Assembly (NCBI GenBank): GCA_023489335.1
Contig: JAMDCP010000002.1
Coordinates: forward strand, 124,001 to 188,000
Reading direction: 5' to 3'
DNA: 64,000 nt
From: Deltaproteobacteria bacterium
GTDB lineage: Bacteria; SZUA-79; Acidulodesulfobacterales; Acidulodesulfobacteraceae
Each line of letters opens with the position of its first letter. Position 1 is the stretch's first letter. Both the position numbers and the translations under genes were made by a program. The notes below the pieces were generated by a model. It worked only from the letters and a program-made list of their open reading frames with translations. It had not been told where the DNA came from and made no database searches. This document shows, one piece after another, positions 8,592-18,723 of the stretch.

Positions 8592-10496
8592 ATGAAAATC
8601 ATAGATAAAATCGGTTCAAAATTAGATATTTCATTCTTTAAAAGAACGGGCCATACCGAAATATCTTCCATACTTAATTGGAACGGCGTAGTTTTGCTTG
8701 ACGATAAAGATAATAAAGTTGACCTGGCAAGATGCTATATGAATGAGCTTCAAAAGGTTTCTTGCGGCGTTTGCACTCCGTGCATGGTTGGAACTTCGGT
8801 TGCTTCCGATATCCTGGAACATATATGCAACGGCCGCGCTATTTTAGAAGATTTGGATAGGTTAAGAAACCAGTGCGAATGGATTTTATCGTCTTCTAAG
8901 TGTACGGTGGGAACTATAGGGCCGTTGGCCGTTACCGAACTAATCGATAATTTCAGGGAAGATTTTGAAAACGCAATAATAAATAAAGAAATTATACCGA
9001 AAGGAGATTATATAACCAAGGTAACAGCTCCTTGCATTAATGGCTGCCCATCCAAACTCGATATTCCAAACTGGATCGAAAGAGTCAGGGACGGCAGATT
9101 TGAGGATGCGCTTCAATCTGCCAGGAGAAATACTCCGTTAGCAGGAATTTTAGGAAGAACTTGCTTTCATCCGTGCCAGAATAATTGCCGCAGGGCTAAT
9201 GTCGATGAGCCCATTCAGATATGTTTGATCAGAAGATTTGCAGCCGATAACGAATTTTATTCCGATATTAAGCCCGAGTTTGCAATCAAAGACAATGGAA
9301 TCAAGGTAGCAATCGTAGGTTCGGGCCCCGCAGGTTTAAGCTGCGCATATTATTTGCGTTTAATGGGTTATAAGCCCGTGATATTCGAAGCATTGCCTGT
9401 TTTGGGAGGGATGATGAATGTCGGTATCCCAAAGTACAGATTGCCGCAAGAATTCCTGGATAAAGAATTAGGTTATATCCTTTCCACCGGAATTGACTAC
9501 AAATTAAATCAAAGACTTGGAACCGATTTCAGGATACAGGATCTTTTTGAGCAGGGTTTTAAAGCTGTTTTCCTTGCGGTTGGCGCCCATAAAGGGCAAA
9601 ATATAGGGTTGCCCGGAGAGCAAGACAATCTTAAAGGTTTTTATGAAGGGGTTAAATTTTTAAGGGATGTCTCTCTCGGCAATAAAATTGAACCAGGTAA
9701 GAAGGTTATCATAGAAGGGGGCGGCAATGTAGCTATAGATTGTTGCAGGACTGCTATCAGGTTAGGATTCAAAGAAGTTATCGTTGTGTATAGAAGAGGG
9801 AGAGAGCAGATGCCTGCAGCGCCTTACGAAATCGATACAGCCATTAAAGAAGGCGTTAAATTCGAGTTTTTGACCAACCCTATAAGTATTATTCAAGAAA
9901 ACGGAGCCGTTAAAGGCGTAAAGTGCAGAAAAATGAAACTCGGAGACCCGGATGAAAGCGGCAGAAGAAGCCCTGTGGAAGTTTCCGGTTCCGATTTTGA
10001 CATAGAATGCGATTCATTTATTATGGCAGTCGGACAGGTCCCCGATTTTGATTTTTTAAAAGATACGCCGCAGATTAAAACGGATAAAGGCAAAAAAATA
10101 ATAGCGGACGAGTTTACGCATATGACCGATATGCCGGGGGTATTTGCCGGCGGCGATGCATTTACGGGACCCATTAGCATAGTCGATTCAAACCGCGACG
10201 GTAAAAATGCCGCAAGAAGAATAGACCAGTATATAAGAACGGGTTCATTCGAAGCGACGGACGATTGCCTTTTTGAATATCTATTAGAAAAAATCGGCGT
10301 TTATGACAAAAAAGAGATAATAGATTATGCCGATTTTCCAAAAGGAAATCCCGCAGCTAAACAGGTGGAAGAAGATGTTGAAATGCGCATAAGTAATTTT
10401 ATGGAAGTTGACAAGGGCTTAACCAGCGATGATGTTATTTATGAAGCCACAAGGTGCATGAGGTGTTATTTTCTTATGCTTGTAAAGTTTAAATAA
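8592..10496 (+). CDS. NuoF C-terminal iron-sulfur domain fused to GltD-like FAD/NAD(P)H oxidoreductase
   Basis: A 634-residue fusion occupying the position of nuoE-nuoF. Residues about 50-125 match only the C-terminal part of NuoF: N3-cluster ligands C58, C61, C64 (SCGVCTPC) and C104. The NADH- and FMN-binding part of NuoF is absent. Residues about 140-625 resemble glutamate synthase small subunit: iron-sulfur ligands C148, C152, C191, C195, C199, an FAD motif VAIVGSGPAGLS at 239-250 and a second nucleotide motif GGGNVA at 376-381 followed by YRR at 400-402, a pattern usually linked to NADPH. A late RCMRC pair sits near the end. I infer that it replaces the NADH dehydrogenase module of this complex I with an NAD(P)H- or other-donor entry. 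It could alternatively be a soluble partner. Confidence 0.88.
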   Translation: MKIIDKIGSKLDISFFKRTGHTEISSILNWNGVVLLDDKDNKVDLARCYMNELQKVSCGVCTPCMVGTSVASDILEHICNGRAILEDLDRLRNQCEWILSSSKCTVGTIGPLAVTELIDNFREDFENAIINKEIIPKGDYITKVTAPCINGCPSKLDIPNWIERVRDGRFEDALQSARRNTPLAGILGRTCFHPCQNNCRRANVDEPIQICLIRRFAADNEFYSDIKPEFAIKDNGIKVAIVGSGPAGLSCAYYLRLMGYKPVIFEALPVLGGMMNVGIPKYRLPQEFLDKELGYILSTGIDYKLNQRLGTDFRIQDLFEQGFKAVFLAVGAHKGQNIGLPGEQDNLKGFYEGVKFLRDVSLGNKIEPGKKVIIEGGGNVAIDCCRTAIRLGFKEVIVVYRRGREQMPAAPYEIDTAIKEGVKFEFLTNPISIIQENGAVKGVKCRKMKLGDPDESGRRSPVEVSGSDFDIECDSFIMAVGQVPDFDFLKDTPQIKTDKGKKIIADEFTHMTDMPGVFAGGDAFTGPISIVDSNRDGKNAARRIDQYIRTGSFEATDDCLFEYLLEKIGVYDKKEIIDYADFPKGNPAAKQVEEDVEMRISNFMEVDKGLTSDDVIYEATRCMRCYFLMLVKFK

Positions 10497-10601
10497 AATT
10501 TTAAAAAGCCTCATAAAAAGGTTAGATTCAAGATATACGGCACAAAAGAAGGGTTTATTTTAAAAGTTATATATTCGCACATGTTTACAGGATTAAATTA
10601 A

Positions 10602-12728
10602 ATGGATATAGAAATTACGATAAACGGCAAAAAAATAATGACTAAATCAGGCCTTACGATTCTCGAGGCCGCCGCTCAAAATGGCATAAAAATACCCACG
10701 CTTTGCTATCTTAGAAGGCTCAGGCCTATCGGCTCCTGCAGAATTTGCGTAGTCGAGGTTAAAGGAGTTAAAAATCCTCTCCCGTCCTGCGTTGCAAAAA
10801 TAAAAGAAGGGTATGAAATCTCAACCGATACCGAAAAACTATGGAAGGTAAGAAAAGAAGTGCTGTCGCATCTTCTACTGGACCATCCTCTCGATTGTCC
10901 CGTTTGCGATAAATCAGGCGAATGCAGTTTGCAGGATTTATCATTTGAATTTGGCATCACAACCCAGAAAAACGAAAAGATTTTTCCCGATAGAACGCAT
11001 ATATTTAAAAGCGATCTTATCGAATATACTGCGACGAGGTGCGTGCTATGCTCAAGATGCATTAGGGTATGCACCGATATGTACGGGAATCCATTTTATC
11101 AAATTAAAGATAAAGGATATAATGGTTACATCGGTTTAAAACAAGACGATAAACTGGAAATGGGCGCAATTCCAGCCGAGAACTGCGGATTTATGGAAAT
11201 TAAGCGGGAGGTAAATTATTTAGATTGCTATTATTGCGGGAATTGCGTGGAAGTCTGTCCTGTCGGCGCATTAATTTCAAAACCTTCTAAATTCAAAGAA
11301 AGATACTGGCAGGTATCGCCATTTTCATCCGTATGCGATAAATGTTCCGCCGCATGCAGGATTGAGTACTATAGGTACGATAAAGAAGAATCTTTGGTCA
11401 GAACGGCTTCTTTATTCGGCGGATACTTGTGCCGTTCCGGTTTTTTTTACGAGGGTATCGGAAAATCGGACGGTTATTATATTCAAGCCCCCCTTATTAA
11501 AAAGAAATCTATGCCGAGAGAAACCGATCTCGAAGAAGCAATAAATGAATTTGTCTTAAGAATTAAAAATATTTCCGGAAAAAATGGCATGGAAAATACC
11601 GCAGTTTTAGTATCCCCAACTATTTCCACAAATGACGGGTTCGTAATTTCTAATTTTGTAAAATATATTTTAAAGCCCGCCTATTTTGATATAGCCGAAC
11701 CCGAACTTTACAGGGAGAACTTCAATAAATTTAAAACTATTTTTAGAAACGAGGAAAACTTCGAGATTAAAGCCATACAAAATTCCAATGTTATATTATA
11801 TATCGGTTCTATAGAGGATGAAATTCCGTATGTGTCGTATAACATTATGAAAACACACAGGGAACATGGGGGGAAACTTTTACTTGTAAATATTAAAAAA
11901 CAGATAAATCCCGTTTTAACAAGATTTGAGGATATTGCGCATATCAGGGAGGATATCGAGTTATCCGGAATCCATGATTTTTTGAATAGCCTGAGATTAA
12001 AACTTTACGATTACGACTTTAAAAAAGATAATGAAATGGGCGACTGGCTGAGCAGGGTAGCCAAAAATATTCTTAAATCAAATTCGGTTTCCATTATAAT
12101 CGGCGATCTTCCAATGTCGGCTTATAATATGGGTAAAGACTTTCTTGCTATCAAAGAAATTGTCGAATTTTTAAGGGATGAACAGAAAGCCGTATATGTT
12201 TATCCTCTTATGAAGCCTTTTAATTATAGGGGGCTTGAAAGTGCAGGGGTAAACCCCTCCAATCTTTTAGGTTTTAATTCTATATATCCCGGATTTGATG
12301 CGGGAAAAATAAAAAATCTCATTTATATAGGCGATCCTATAAATAATTACATAACTAAAGAATTGACTAAATATATAACGGATTTAGAGTTTTTGGCCGT
12401 TTTTTCTTCTAAAGCGAGCATATTATCCGCTATGGCGGATGTTGTCATACCGATATACGATTTTCTTGAATCAAAAGACGCGTCCTATGAAAATTTCGAG
12501 GGTAAAAAGATACACTTGAATAACGAATTCGATTTGGGCGCATATAGAAGCGATATTTTAGATCTTTTAACCTTAGTTTCGAGCAAATTAGGATATTCGT
12601 TTAATTATATAAAGGATGAATTGTCCGGGTTTGTTAAATCATTAAAATTAGGGAATGCAACATATTACAATAAGATTAAAACTAAAAGTAAATTTTATTA
12701 TAACGATAAAACTAAGTTATATTATTAA
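10602..12728 (+). CDS. nuoG: NADH-quinone oxidoreductase subunit G
   Basis: Iron-sulfur subunit of the peripheral arm, 708 residues. The N-terminus holds a [2Fe-2S] ferredoxin fold (CYLRRLRPIGSCRICVVEV with a further Cys), then the His/Cys-ligated cluster (HLLLDHPLDCPVCDKSGEC), then two [4Fe-4S] motifs (CVLCSRCIRVC and CYYCGNCVEVCPVGAL) and a CDKCSAAC motif. The rest is a weakly conserved molybdopterin-oxidoreductase-like domain without obvious cofactor residues, as is normal for NuoG. It follows the unusual NuoF-GltD fusion by 105 bases and would receive its electrons. Confidence 0.94.
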   Translation: MDIEITINGKKIMTKSGLTILEAAAQNGIKIPTLCYLRRLRPIGSCRICVVEVKGVKNPLPSCVAKIKEGYEISTDTEKLWKVRKEVLSHLLLDHPLDCPVCDKSGECSLQDLSFEFGITTQKNEKIFPDRTHIFKSDLIEYTATRCVLCSRCIRVCTDMYGNPFYQIKDKGYNGYIGLKQDDKLEMGAIPAENCGFMEIKREVNYLDCYYCGNCVEVCPVGALISKPSKFKERYWQVSPFSSVCDKCSAACRIEYYRYDKEESLVRTASLFGGYLCRSGFFYEGIGKSDGYYIQAPLIKKKSMPRETDLEEAINEFVLRIKNISGKNGMENTAVLVSPTISTNDGFVISNFVKYILKPAYFDIAEPELYRENFNKFKTIFRNEENFEIKAIQNSNVILYIGSIEDEIPYVSYNIMKTHREHGGKLLLVNIKKQINPVLTRFEDIAHIREDIELSGIHDFLNSLRLKLYDYDFKKDNEMGDWLSRVAKNILKSNSVSIIIGDLPMSAYNMGKDFLAIKEIVEFLRDEQKAVYVYPLMKPFNYRGLESAGVNPSNLLGFNSIYPGFDAGKIKNLIYIGDPINNYITKELTKYITDLEFLAVFSSKASILSAMADVVIPIYDFLESKDASYENFEGKKIHLNNEFDLGAYRSDILDLLTLVSSKLGYSFNYIKDELSGFVKSLKLGNATYYNKIKTKSKFYYNDKTKLYY

Positions 12729-12802
12729 TTAATTAAAAATAGCCGTTGTGGTATTATGTGAATAGTATAACAATGCTAAACTTATTTTAATAAGCAAAGA
12801 TT

Positions 12803-13789
12803 ATGATATTTTGGCTCATAGCAGAGATTATAAAAATATTAATCGTTTTCGCGGGTTTGCTTATGGCGGCGGCTTATCTTACCCTTCTGGAGCGTAAAGT
12901 GGCTGCAAAAATCCAAAACAGGATGGGGCCTATGGAAGCAGGATTTCATGGGTTATTGCAGCCGATAGCGGACGGAATAAAACTCTTTTTTAAGGAGGAT
13001 ATTATACCCGCGGATGCCGATGGGATTTTGTTTATCCTGGCCCCTATAATAGCAGTTATTCCTGCGCTGACCACATTTGCGGTTATACCGTTCGGCGCGC
13101 CGGTTAAGATTCTGGGGCATACCGTTCCGCTTCAGATTACGGATGTAAATATCGGAATACTTTTCATTTTAGCATTGTCATCGCTCGGGATTTACGGGGT
13201 AGTTTTGGGGGGATGGGCTTCCAATAGCAAATATTCACTGCTTGGAGGAATACGTACGGCGGCCCAAATGATTAGCTATGAGATTCCCCTTGTCCTTTCG
13301 ATTATCGGAGTAATAATGATTGCGGGAGATTTGAGTTTATCTAAAATAGTTTCCGAGCAGTCGCATATCTGGTTTATAGTTTACCAGCCTGTAGGCTTTA
13401 TGATTTATTTAATTGCTTCAACGGCTGAAATGAACAGGGTTCCTTTCGATTTAGGGGAGGCGGAGGGAGAGCTTGTCGCCGGGTTTCACACGGAATATTC
13501 AAGCATGAAGTTTGCGTTCTATTTTATCGGCGAGTATGCTCAAATAGTAGTTAATAGCGCGGTAATAGTTACTTTATTTTTAGGAGGATGGCAGGGTCCC
13601 TTACTTCCTTCGGTTTTATGGTTTTTAATAAAAGTTTTTTTTGTCGTACTTATTTATTTATGGTTAAGATGGACATATCCAAGGTTAAGGTATGACGAAC
13701 TCATGGATTTCGGATGGAAGTTTTTATTGCCGTTGGCATTAGCCAACATTATAGTTACAGGTTTTATAATGATTTTAATAAACAAATAA
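12803..13789 (+). CDS. nuoH: NADH-quinone oxidoreductase subunit H
   Basis: Membrane subunit (ND1) that lines the quinone channel. About eight transmembrane helices. The conserved loops LERKVAAKIQNRMGP near the N-terminus and AEMNRVPFDLGEAEGELVAG in the middle, with acidic residues linked to proton coupling, are intact. Length 328 is typical. Start ATG, 74 bases after nuoG. Confidence 0.96.
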   Translation: MIFWLIAEIIKILIVFAGLLMAAAYLTLLERKVAAKIQNRMGPMEAGFHGLLQPIADGIKLFFKEDIIPADADGILFILAPIIAVIPALTTFAVIPFGAPVKILGHTVPLQITDVNIGILFILALSSLGIYGVVLGGWASNSKYSLLGGIRTAAQMISYEIPLVLSIIGVIMIAGDLSLSKIVSEQSHIWFIVYQPVGFMIYLIASTAEMNRVPFDLGEAEGELVAGFHTEYSSMKFAFYFIGEYAQIVVNSAVIVTLFLGGWQGPLLPSVLWFLIKVFFVVLIYLWLRWTYPRLRYDELMDFGWKFLLPLALANIIVTGFIMILINK

Positions 13790-13807
13790 AATAATTAATA
13801 AAATAAT

Positions 13808-14323
13808 ATGAATACTAAGAAACAGGAAAATTCTATTATAGAAATTTCCAAAAATTTATTGGTTGGGTTAAAGACTACGATAAAGACCTTTTTCAATAAA
13901 CCCGTAACCTTTCAATATCCGAGGGAAAGGCTCGAAATAGCCGAAAGATTCAGAGCCTTTCCCAAACTTAATGTGAATAAAGACGGGTCGCTAAAGTGCG
14001 TTGCATGTTTTTTATGCCAGACCGTATGCCCGTCCGAGGCCATTAAAATAAAATCAGGGTATATCGATTACGGCGACGATCATGAGCTTACGGAGAGGCA
14101 GAAGAATAACCATAGCTTGGACAAACTTGCGCATAATACATTTAATGACGGAAGAAGGCATCCGTCGTCTTTTGATATAGATTTATTAAGATGTATCTGC
14201 TGCGGCTATTGCGAAGAGATTTGCCCCGAAGAAGCGATAAGCATGGGAAGTAATTATGAAGTGGCTTTTTATACGCGGGATGAAGGAATTTACGGTATAG
14301 AAAAGTTAATAGAATCCAGATAA
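13808..14323 (+). CDS. nuoI: NADH-quinone oxidoreductase subunit I (2x[4Fe-4S])
   Basis: Ferredoxin-like subunit carrying clusters N6a and N6b that pass electrons from NuoG to NuoB. Two CxxCxxCxxxCP motifs are visible: CVACFLCQTVCPSEAI and CICCGYCEEICPEEAI. Length 171 matches the family. Placed 18 bases after nuoH. Confidence 0.96.
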   Translation: MNTKKQENSIIEISKNLLVGLKTTIKTFFNKPVTFQYPRERLEIAERFRAFPKLNVNKDGSLKCVACFLCQTVCPSEAIKIKSGYIDYGDDHELTERQKNNHSLDKLAHNTFNDGRRHPSSFDIDLLRCICCGYCEEICPEEAISMGSNYEVAFYTRDEGIYGIEKLIESR

Positions 14324-14351
14324 ATATTAATAATTTATTAAGAGGATAATT

Positions 14352-14855
14352 TTGGAAGCGCTTTTTTATGTTTTTTCAATTATAGCTGTTTTTTCGGCGT
14401 TAATGGTTATATCGATGAAAAACCCTTTAACCTCCGCCTTATATTTAGTGCTTTGCTTTTTTGCTCTTGCCGGTTTTTATGTCCTGCTCGATATGCAGTT
14501 TCTTGCGGCCATGCAAATCCTTGTTTACGCCGGAGCTATTATGGTATTGGTTGTTTTAATTATCATGCTGCTCAATCTTTCAAAAATAAAAAAAATCAAA
14601 ATGGATTTGCATCAGGTTTTCATAGCCATGGTAATTTTTATAATTTTATTGGTAGAAATAACTATTTATATTCTTAACGGTTCCCTAAAAAAACCAACGG
14701 GTATTTATACTCACGCTTTAATTAATAAAATTGGAAATACGCAGATATTAGGCGAATTTTTATTTACAAAGTATATATTTCCGTTCGAAGTTGCATCAGT
14801 TTTTTTATTGGTCGCTATAATCGGCGCTTATCTGTTTGCCAAAAAGAAATATTAA
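14352..14855 (+). CDS. nuoJ: NADH-quinone oxidoreductase subunit J
   Basis: ND6-type membrane subunit with five hydrophobic helices; the conserved AMQILVYAGAIMVLVVLIIM segment (TM3, with the pi-bulge) is present. Length 167. The start is TTG, preceded by AGAGGA at a suitable distance. Confidence 0.94.
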   Translation: MEALFYVFSIIAVFSALMVISMKNPLTSALYLVLCFFALAGFYVLLDMQFLAAMQILVYAGAIMVLVVLIIMLLNLSKIKKIKMDLHQVFIAMVIFIILLVEITIYILNGSLKKPTGIYTHALINKIGNTQILGEFLFTKYIFPFEVASVFLLVAIIGAYLFAKKKY

Positions 14856-14895
14856 TTGGATTAATCAAATTAAATAATTTTAATTTATAATAAAA

Positions 14896-15195
14896 ATGTC
14901 GATAAACGGTTATTTAATAGTTGCGGGAATAATTTTTTGCATTGGAATGCTCGGCGTTTTAATGCGCAAAAACTTAATAGTAATATTTATGAGTTTGGAG
15001 TTAATGTTTAACGCCGCCAATCTGGGATTCGTTGCCGTTTCAAACTACCTTAATCTTATAGACGGAGATATTTTCGTTATTTTTGTAATGGTCGTGGCTG
15101 CCGCCGAAGCCGCAATAGCCCTCGGCATCGCCGTTGCATTTTATAGGGAAAAGGGAACGGTAGATATAGATAAGGCTCAGGAGTTAAAATTATAG
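14896..15195 (+). CDS. nuoK: NADH-quinone oxidoreductase subunit K
   Basis: ND4L-type subunit of 99 residues with three transmembrane helices. Both conserved membrane glutamates are visible, in SLELMFNAANL and AAAEAAIALGI. It sits between nuoJ and nuoL as in most complex I operons. Confidence 0.95.
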   Translation: MSINGYLIVAGIIFCIGMLGVLMRKNLIVIFMSLELMFNAANLGFVAVSNYLNLIDGDIFVIFVMVVAAAEAAIALGIAVAFYREKGTVDIDKAQELKL

Positions 15196-15235
15196 CCGCA
15201 TTAAATTAAACATAAAAGCATAAAAGGATATTTTG

Positions 15236-17119
15236 ATGGATGCAAAATTTATAATTACATGGCTTATACCGTTATTTCCCTTTGCGGGTTGGTTTCTCTG
15301 GGGATTATTTGGAAAATATTTCAAGGGGTATTCCGGTTATATAGCAAGTTCATTTGTGGTAATATCCTTTATCCTTTCTTCCATTTTGTTTTTTATCGTT
15401 TCATATACGCATGGGTTTACGACTACTCTTTATCCGTGGATTCATGCGGCAAACTTTAAGGCAGGGGTATCTGCCGTAATAGATAGGCTTTCCGTCGTGA
15501 TGCTTGTTATGGTTACGGGAGTAAGCGCCCTCGTGCATATATATTCGATAGGATATATGCAGGATGATAAAGGTTTTGCGAGATATTTTTCGTTCTTAAA
15601 TCTTTTTGTTTTCTCTATGATAATGCTCGTAATTTCCAATAACCTTTTACTTTTATATGTGTTCTGGGAAGCAGTCGGGTTTTGTTCGTATATCTTGATA
15701 GGGTTCTGGTATGAGAAGAAATCCGCTTCCGATGCTGGGAAAAAAGCCTTTATAGTTAATAGAGTGGGGGATTTTGGGTTTGCGATCGGCATTTTTTTGT
15801 TATTTATCACCACGGGAACCCTTAATTATGAAACCATATTTAAAATGATCCCGTCTATTCCGTCTATTACCGTTACGATTATCGCTTTACTGCTATTCGC
15901 TGGAGCCGTCGGAAAATCGGCGCAATTCCCTCTGCATGTGTGGCTGCCTGACGCCATGGAGGGCCCCACCCCGGTCAGCGCATTAATTCATGCGGCTACC
16001 ATGGTTACTGCCGGCGTTTATATGATTGCAAGATTTCACGTAATCTTTTCATATTCGCAATTTGCATCCGAAGTTGTTTTAACGATTGGGACATTTACCG
16101 CCTTTTTGGCTGCATTTATAGCTTTAACGCAGTTCGACATTAAAAGAATTATCGCATATTCGACCATAAGCCAATTGGGATATATGTTTATGGCTGTGGG
16201 CATTGGTTCTTATACGGCGGGGATATTTCATCTTATCTCGCACGCTGTTTTTAAAGGATTGCTATTTTTAACCGCTGGCAGTGTAATGCATGGACTTGCG
16301 GGCGAATTAGACTTAAGAAAGATGGGCGGGCTGTATTCAAAGATGAGAACCACCGCAATTACATTTATCGTGGGCGGACTTGCGTTATCCGGAATACCTC
16401 CCTTTTCAGGATTTTTTAGCAAAGACGCCATATTGGCAGATGTTTATAATAAGGGTTTTTATTTTGCATGGGTAATTGGAGAAATTACCGCTTTAATGAC
16501 CGCTTTTTATATTTTTAGGTTAATATTCGTGGCTTTTTTTGGAGAATCTAATCTAGACCCGGAGGTGCATGTCCATGAATCTCCGAAAATTATGACGATC
16601 CCCATGATAATACTGGCATCGCTTGCTTTAATAATCGGGTTTCTGGGTATTCCTCCATTTAATAATTCCATATTTTATAGTTTTTTACATGTTGACTTCA
16701 AAAACGCATATAACTTTGCCCCATTCGTAAACAGTACTCCGTGGTACATTTTGAGCCTCATATCTGTTTTGGCCGGGCTTATTGGAATATGCACAGCCTA
16801 TCTTTTATACATTAAAAAGGTTGTGAACCCTGAAACGGTTAAAAATATTTTTAAGCCGATATACGCGTTATCCTACAACAAGGTTTATATCGATGAGATA
16901 TATAATTTTATAATTGTCAAGCCGGTTCTTGGCTTTTCCAATTTTTTATGGAAGGTTATAGATATTTCGATTATTGACGGAGCCGTTAACGGCATTGCAT
17001 CGGGTTTTGCATTTTTTGGCGTTAAAGCAAAAAGAATCCAAAACGGGATGTTAATGAGTTATATTTTAACTCTGACTATCGGTGTTGCCGCACTGCTTTT
17101 TTATTTTTTTATCAGGTGA
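15236..17119 (+). CDS. nuoL: NADH-quinone oxidoreductase subunit L (antiporter-like)
   Basis: Largest antiporter-like subunit, with about 16 transmembrane segments and the long lateral helix at the C-terminus. The key glutamate (YVFWEAVGFCSYILIGFWY), the lysine region (GKSAQFPLHVWLPDAMEGPT) and HAATMVTAGVYM are conserved. About 627 residues. A TTG lies directly before the ATG; I prefer ATG because AAAGGA sits at normal spacing from it. Confidence 0.95.
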   Translation: MDAKFIITWLIPLFPFAGWFLWGLFGKYFKGYSGYIASSFVVISFILSSILFFIVSYTHGFTTTLYPWIHAANFKAGVSAVIDRLSVVMLVMVTGVSALVHIYSIGYMQDDKGFARYFSFLNLFVFSMIMLVISNNLLLLYVFWEAVGFCSYILIGFWYEKKSASDAGKKAFIVNRVGDFGFAIGIFLLFITTGTLNYETIFKMIPSIPSITVTIIALLLFAGAVGKSAQFPLHVWLPDAMEGPTPVSALIHAATMVTAGVYMIARFHVIFSYSQFASEVVLTIGTFTAFLAAFIALTQFDIKRIIAYSTISQLGYMFMAVGIGSYTAGIFHLISHAVFKGLLFLTAGSVMHGLAGELDLRKMGGLYSKMRTTAITFIVGGLALSGIPPFSGFFSKDAILADVYNKGFYFAWVIGEITALMTAFYIFRLIFVAFFGESNLDPEVHVHESPKIMTIPMIILASLALIIGFLGIPPFNNSIFYSFLHVDFKNAYNFAPFVNSTPWYILSLISVLAGLIGICTAYLLYIKKVVNPETVKNIFKPIYALSYNKVYIDEIYNFIIVKPVLGFSNFLWKVIDISIIDGAVNGIASGFAFFGVKAKRIQNGMLMSYILTLTIGVAALLFYFFIR

Positions 17120-17181
17120 TTTAAGCATATATTAATTTAATTTAGTTTAATTTAATAAGGGGTTTAAGAAGGTTGGCGAAT

Positions 17182-18723
17182 ATGGATTTCTTTATAAAAT
17201 ATCTTTTGTCTATATTGATTTTTTTTCCATTAGCTTCGGTTGTTTTATTACTTTTCATTAATAAAAAAAATGAAGGGTTATTAAGAAATCTTGCCTCAAT
17301 TTTATCTCTTGTAGAATTTATCTTTTCGGTTTATCTTTTTGTTTATTTTAAACCGGATACATATAAGTTTCAATTTGTCGAAAAATTAAACTGGATAAGC
17401 ACATTCGGCGCATCATATTTTTTGGGAATAGACGGCGTAAGCCTATTTTTAATTCTATTAACGACCCTTTTAACATTTGTCTCCCTCATTTCAAGTTACA
17501 GGTATATAAAGGACCATATAAAGGAATTTGTTATATTAATGTTAACGCTTGAAACATTTATGATTGGAACATTTGCGTCGTTAGATGTTCTTTTATTTTA
17601 TTTATTTTGGGAATTTATGCTGATTCCTATGTATTTTATCATCGGAATGTGGGGAACGGGCAGAAGGGTGTATTCGGCCGTTAAATTTGTTCTCTACACA
17701 TTGTCGGGGTCGCTTATAATGCTATTCGGATTGATTTATATATTTATACTTCATTACGATCAGACTGGAAATTTTACATTTAATATCTTGAGATTATATA
17801 ATACCCATATACCTATTAATCTTCAAATACTGCTGTTTATTGCCTTATTTTTGGGTTTTGCGATTAAGATACCCGTTTTTCCATTTCACACATGGCTTCC
17901 GGATGCCCATACCGAAGCCCCCACGGCAGGCAGTGTTATACTTGCCGGCGTTCTTTTAAAATTCGGGGTTTACGGATTTTTCAGGTTTGCGATGCCTCTT
18001 TTGCCCGCTGCGACTTTAATGCTTGCGCCGCTCGTTATTATTATCGGAGTTATAGGGGTTCTATACGGGGCTTTAGTTTCCATGGTTCAAAAGGATTTAA
18101 AAAGATTGGTGGCATTTTCAAGCGTTTCGCATATGGGTTTTATAATGCTGGGTTTGTTTGCAATGTCCGCGATTAGCGTAGATGGTTCGATACTTCAACT
18201 TTTAAACCATGGAATCACAACCGGGGCGCTATTTCTTTTTGTAGGAATGCTTTACGAGAGGGCGCATACGAGACAAATTGCGGATTTTGGCGGTATTGCA
18301 AAAAAAGCCCCGATACTTACAACGCTTTTTATGATTTCCGTTTTGGCGTCCATCGGACTACCCGGTTTAAACGGTTTTGTGGGGGAATTTTTAATATTAA
18401 TCGGGTCTTTTAATCATTACATGCTTTTAACGATAATTGCGACAAGCGGAATAATTTTTGCAGCGGTTTACTTGTTATGGATGTTTCAGAGGGTTATGTT
18501 TCAAGGCATCACAAATCCTCAAATAGAAAGTTTTCAGGACATGGATTTAAGGGAAATTATCACTGTTTTACCGTTAATATTACTGATGTTTCTTATAGGA
18601 TTTTATCCCGCGCCGTTTTTAGAAAGAATTGATCCTACGGTGGTGCATTTTCTCAGTATGATAAGCCGTCACGGATACGTTCACAATTTAATTAAATTAA
18701 AGATGGGGTTGTCCAATGCTTGA
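17182..18723 (+). CDS. nuoM: NADH-quinone oxidoreductase subunit M (antiporter-like)
   Basis: Antiporter-like proton-pumping subunit with about 14 helices. Conserved parts include FYLFWEFMLIPMYFIIGMWG (membrane Glu), IKIPVFPFHTWLPDAHTEAP (membrane Lys/His) and KRLVAFSSVSHMGF. About 513 residues from ATG 17182. A TTG nine bases upstream (17173) is open in frame but directly abuts the purine-rich AAGAAGG, so ATG is better placed. The 3-prime end overlaps nuoN by 8 bases. Confidence 0.94.
   Translation: MDFFIKYLLSILIFFPLASVVLLLFINKKNEGLLRNLASILSLVEFIFSVYLFVYFKPDTYKFQFVEKLNWISTFGASYFLGIDGVSLFLILLTTLLTFVSLISSYRYIKDHIKEFVILMLTLETFMIGTFASLDVLLFYLFWEFMLIPMYFIIGMWGTGRRVYSAVKFVLYTLSGSLIMLFGLIYIFILHYDQTGNFTFNILRLYNTHIPINLQILLFIALFLGFAIKIPVFPFHTWLPDAHTEAPTAGSVILAGVLLKFGVYGFFRFAMPLLPAATLMLAPLVIIIGVIGVLYGALVSMVQKDLKRLVAFSSVSHMGFIMLGLFAMSAISVDGSILQLLNHGITTGALFLFVGMLYERAHTRQIADFGGIAKKAPILTTLFMISVLASIGLPGLNGFVGEFLILIGSFNHYMLLTIIATSGIIFAAVYLLWMFQRVMFQGITNPQIESFQDMDLREIITVLPLILLMFLIGFYPAPFLERIDPTVVHFLSMISRHGYVHNLIKLKMGLSNA

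Noticed and set aside
8592-10496. Glutamate synthase small subunit gltD
   Set aside because: No large subunit is adjacent, the gene is embedded between nuoD and nuoG, and the N-terminus carries the NuoF N3-cluster cysteines.
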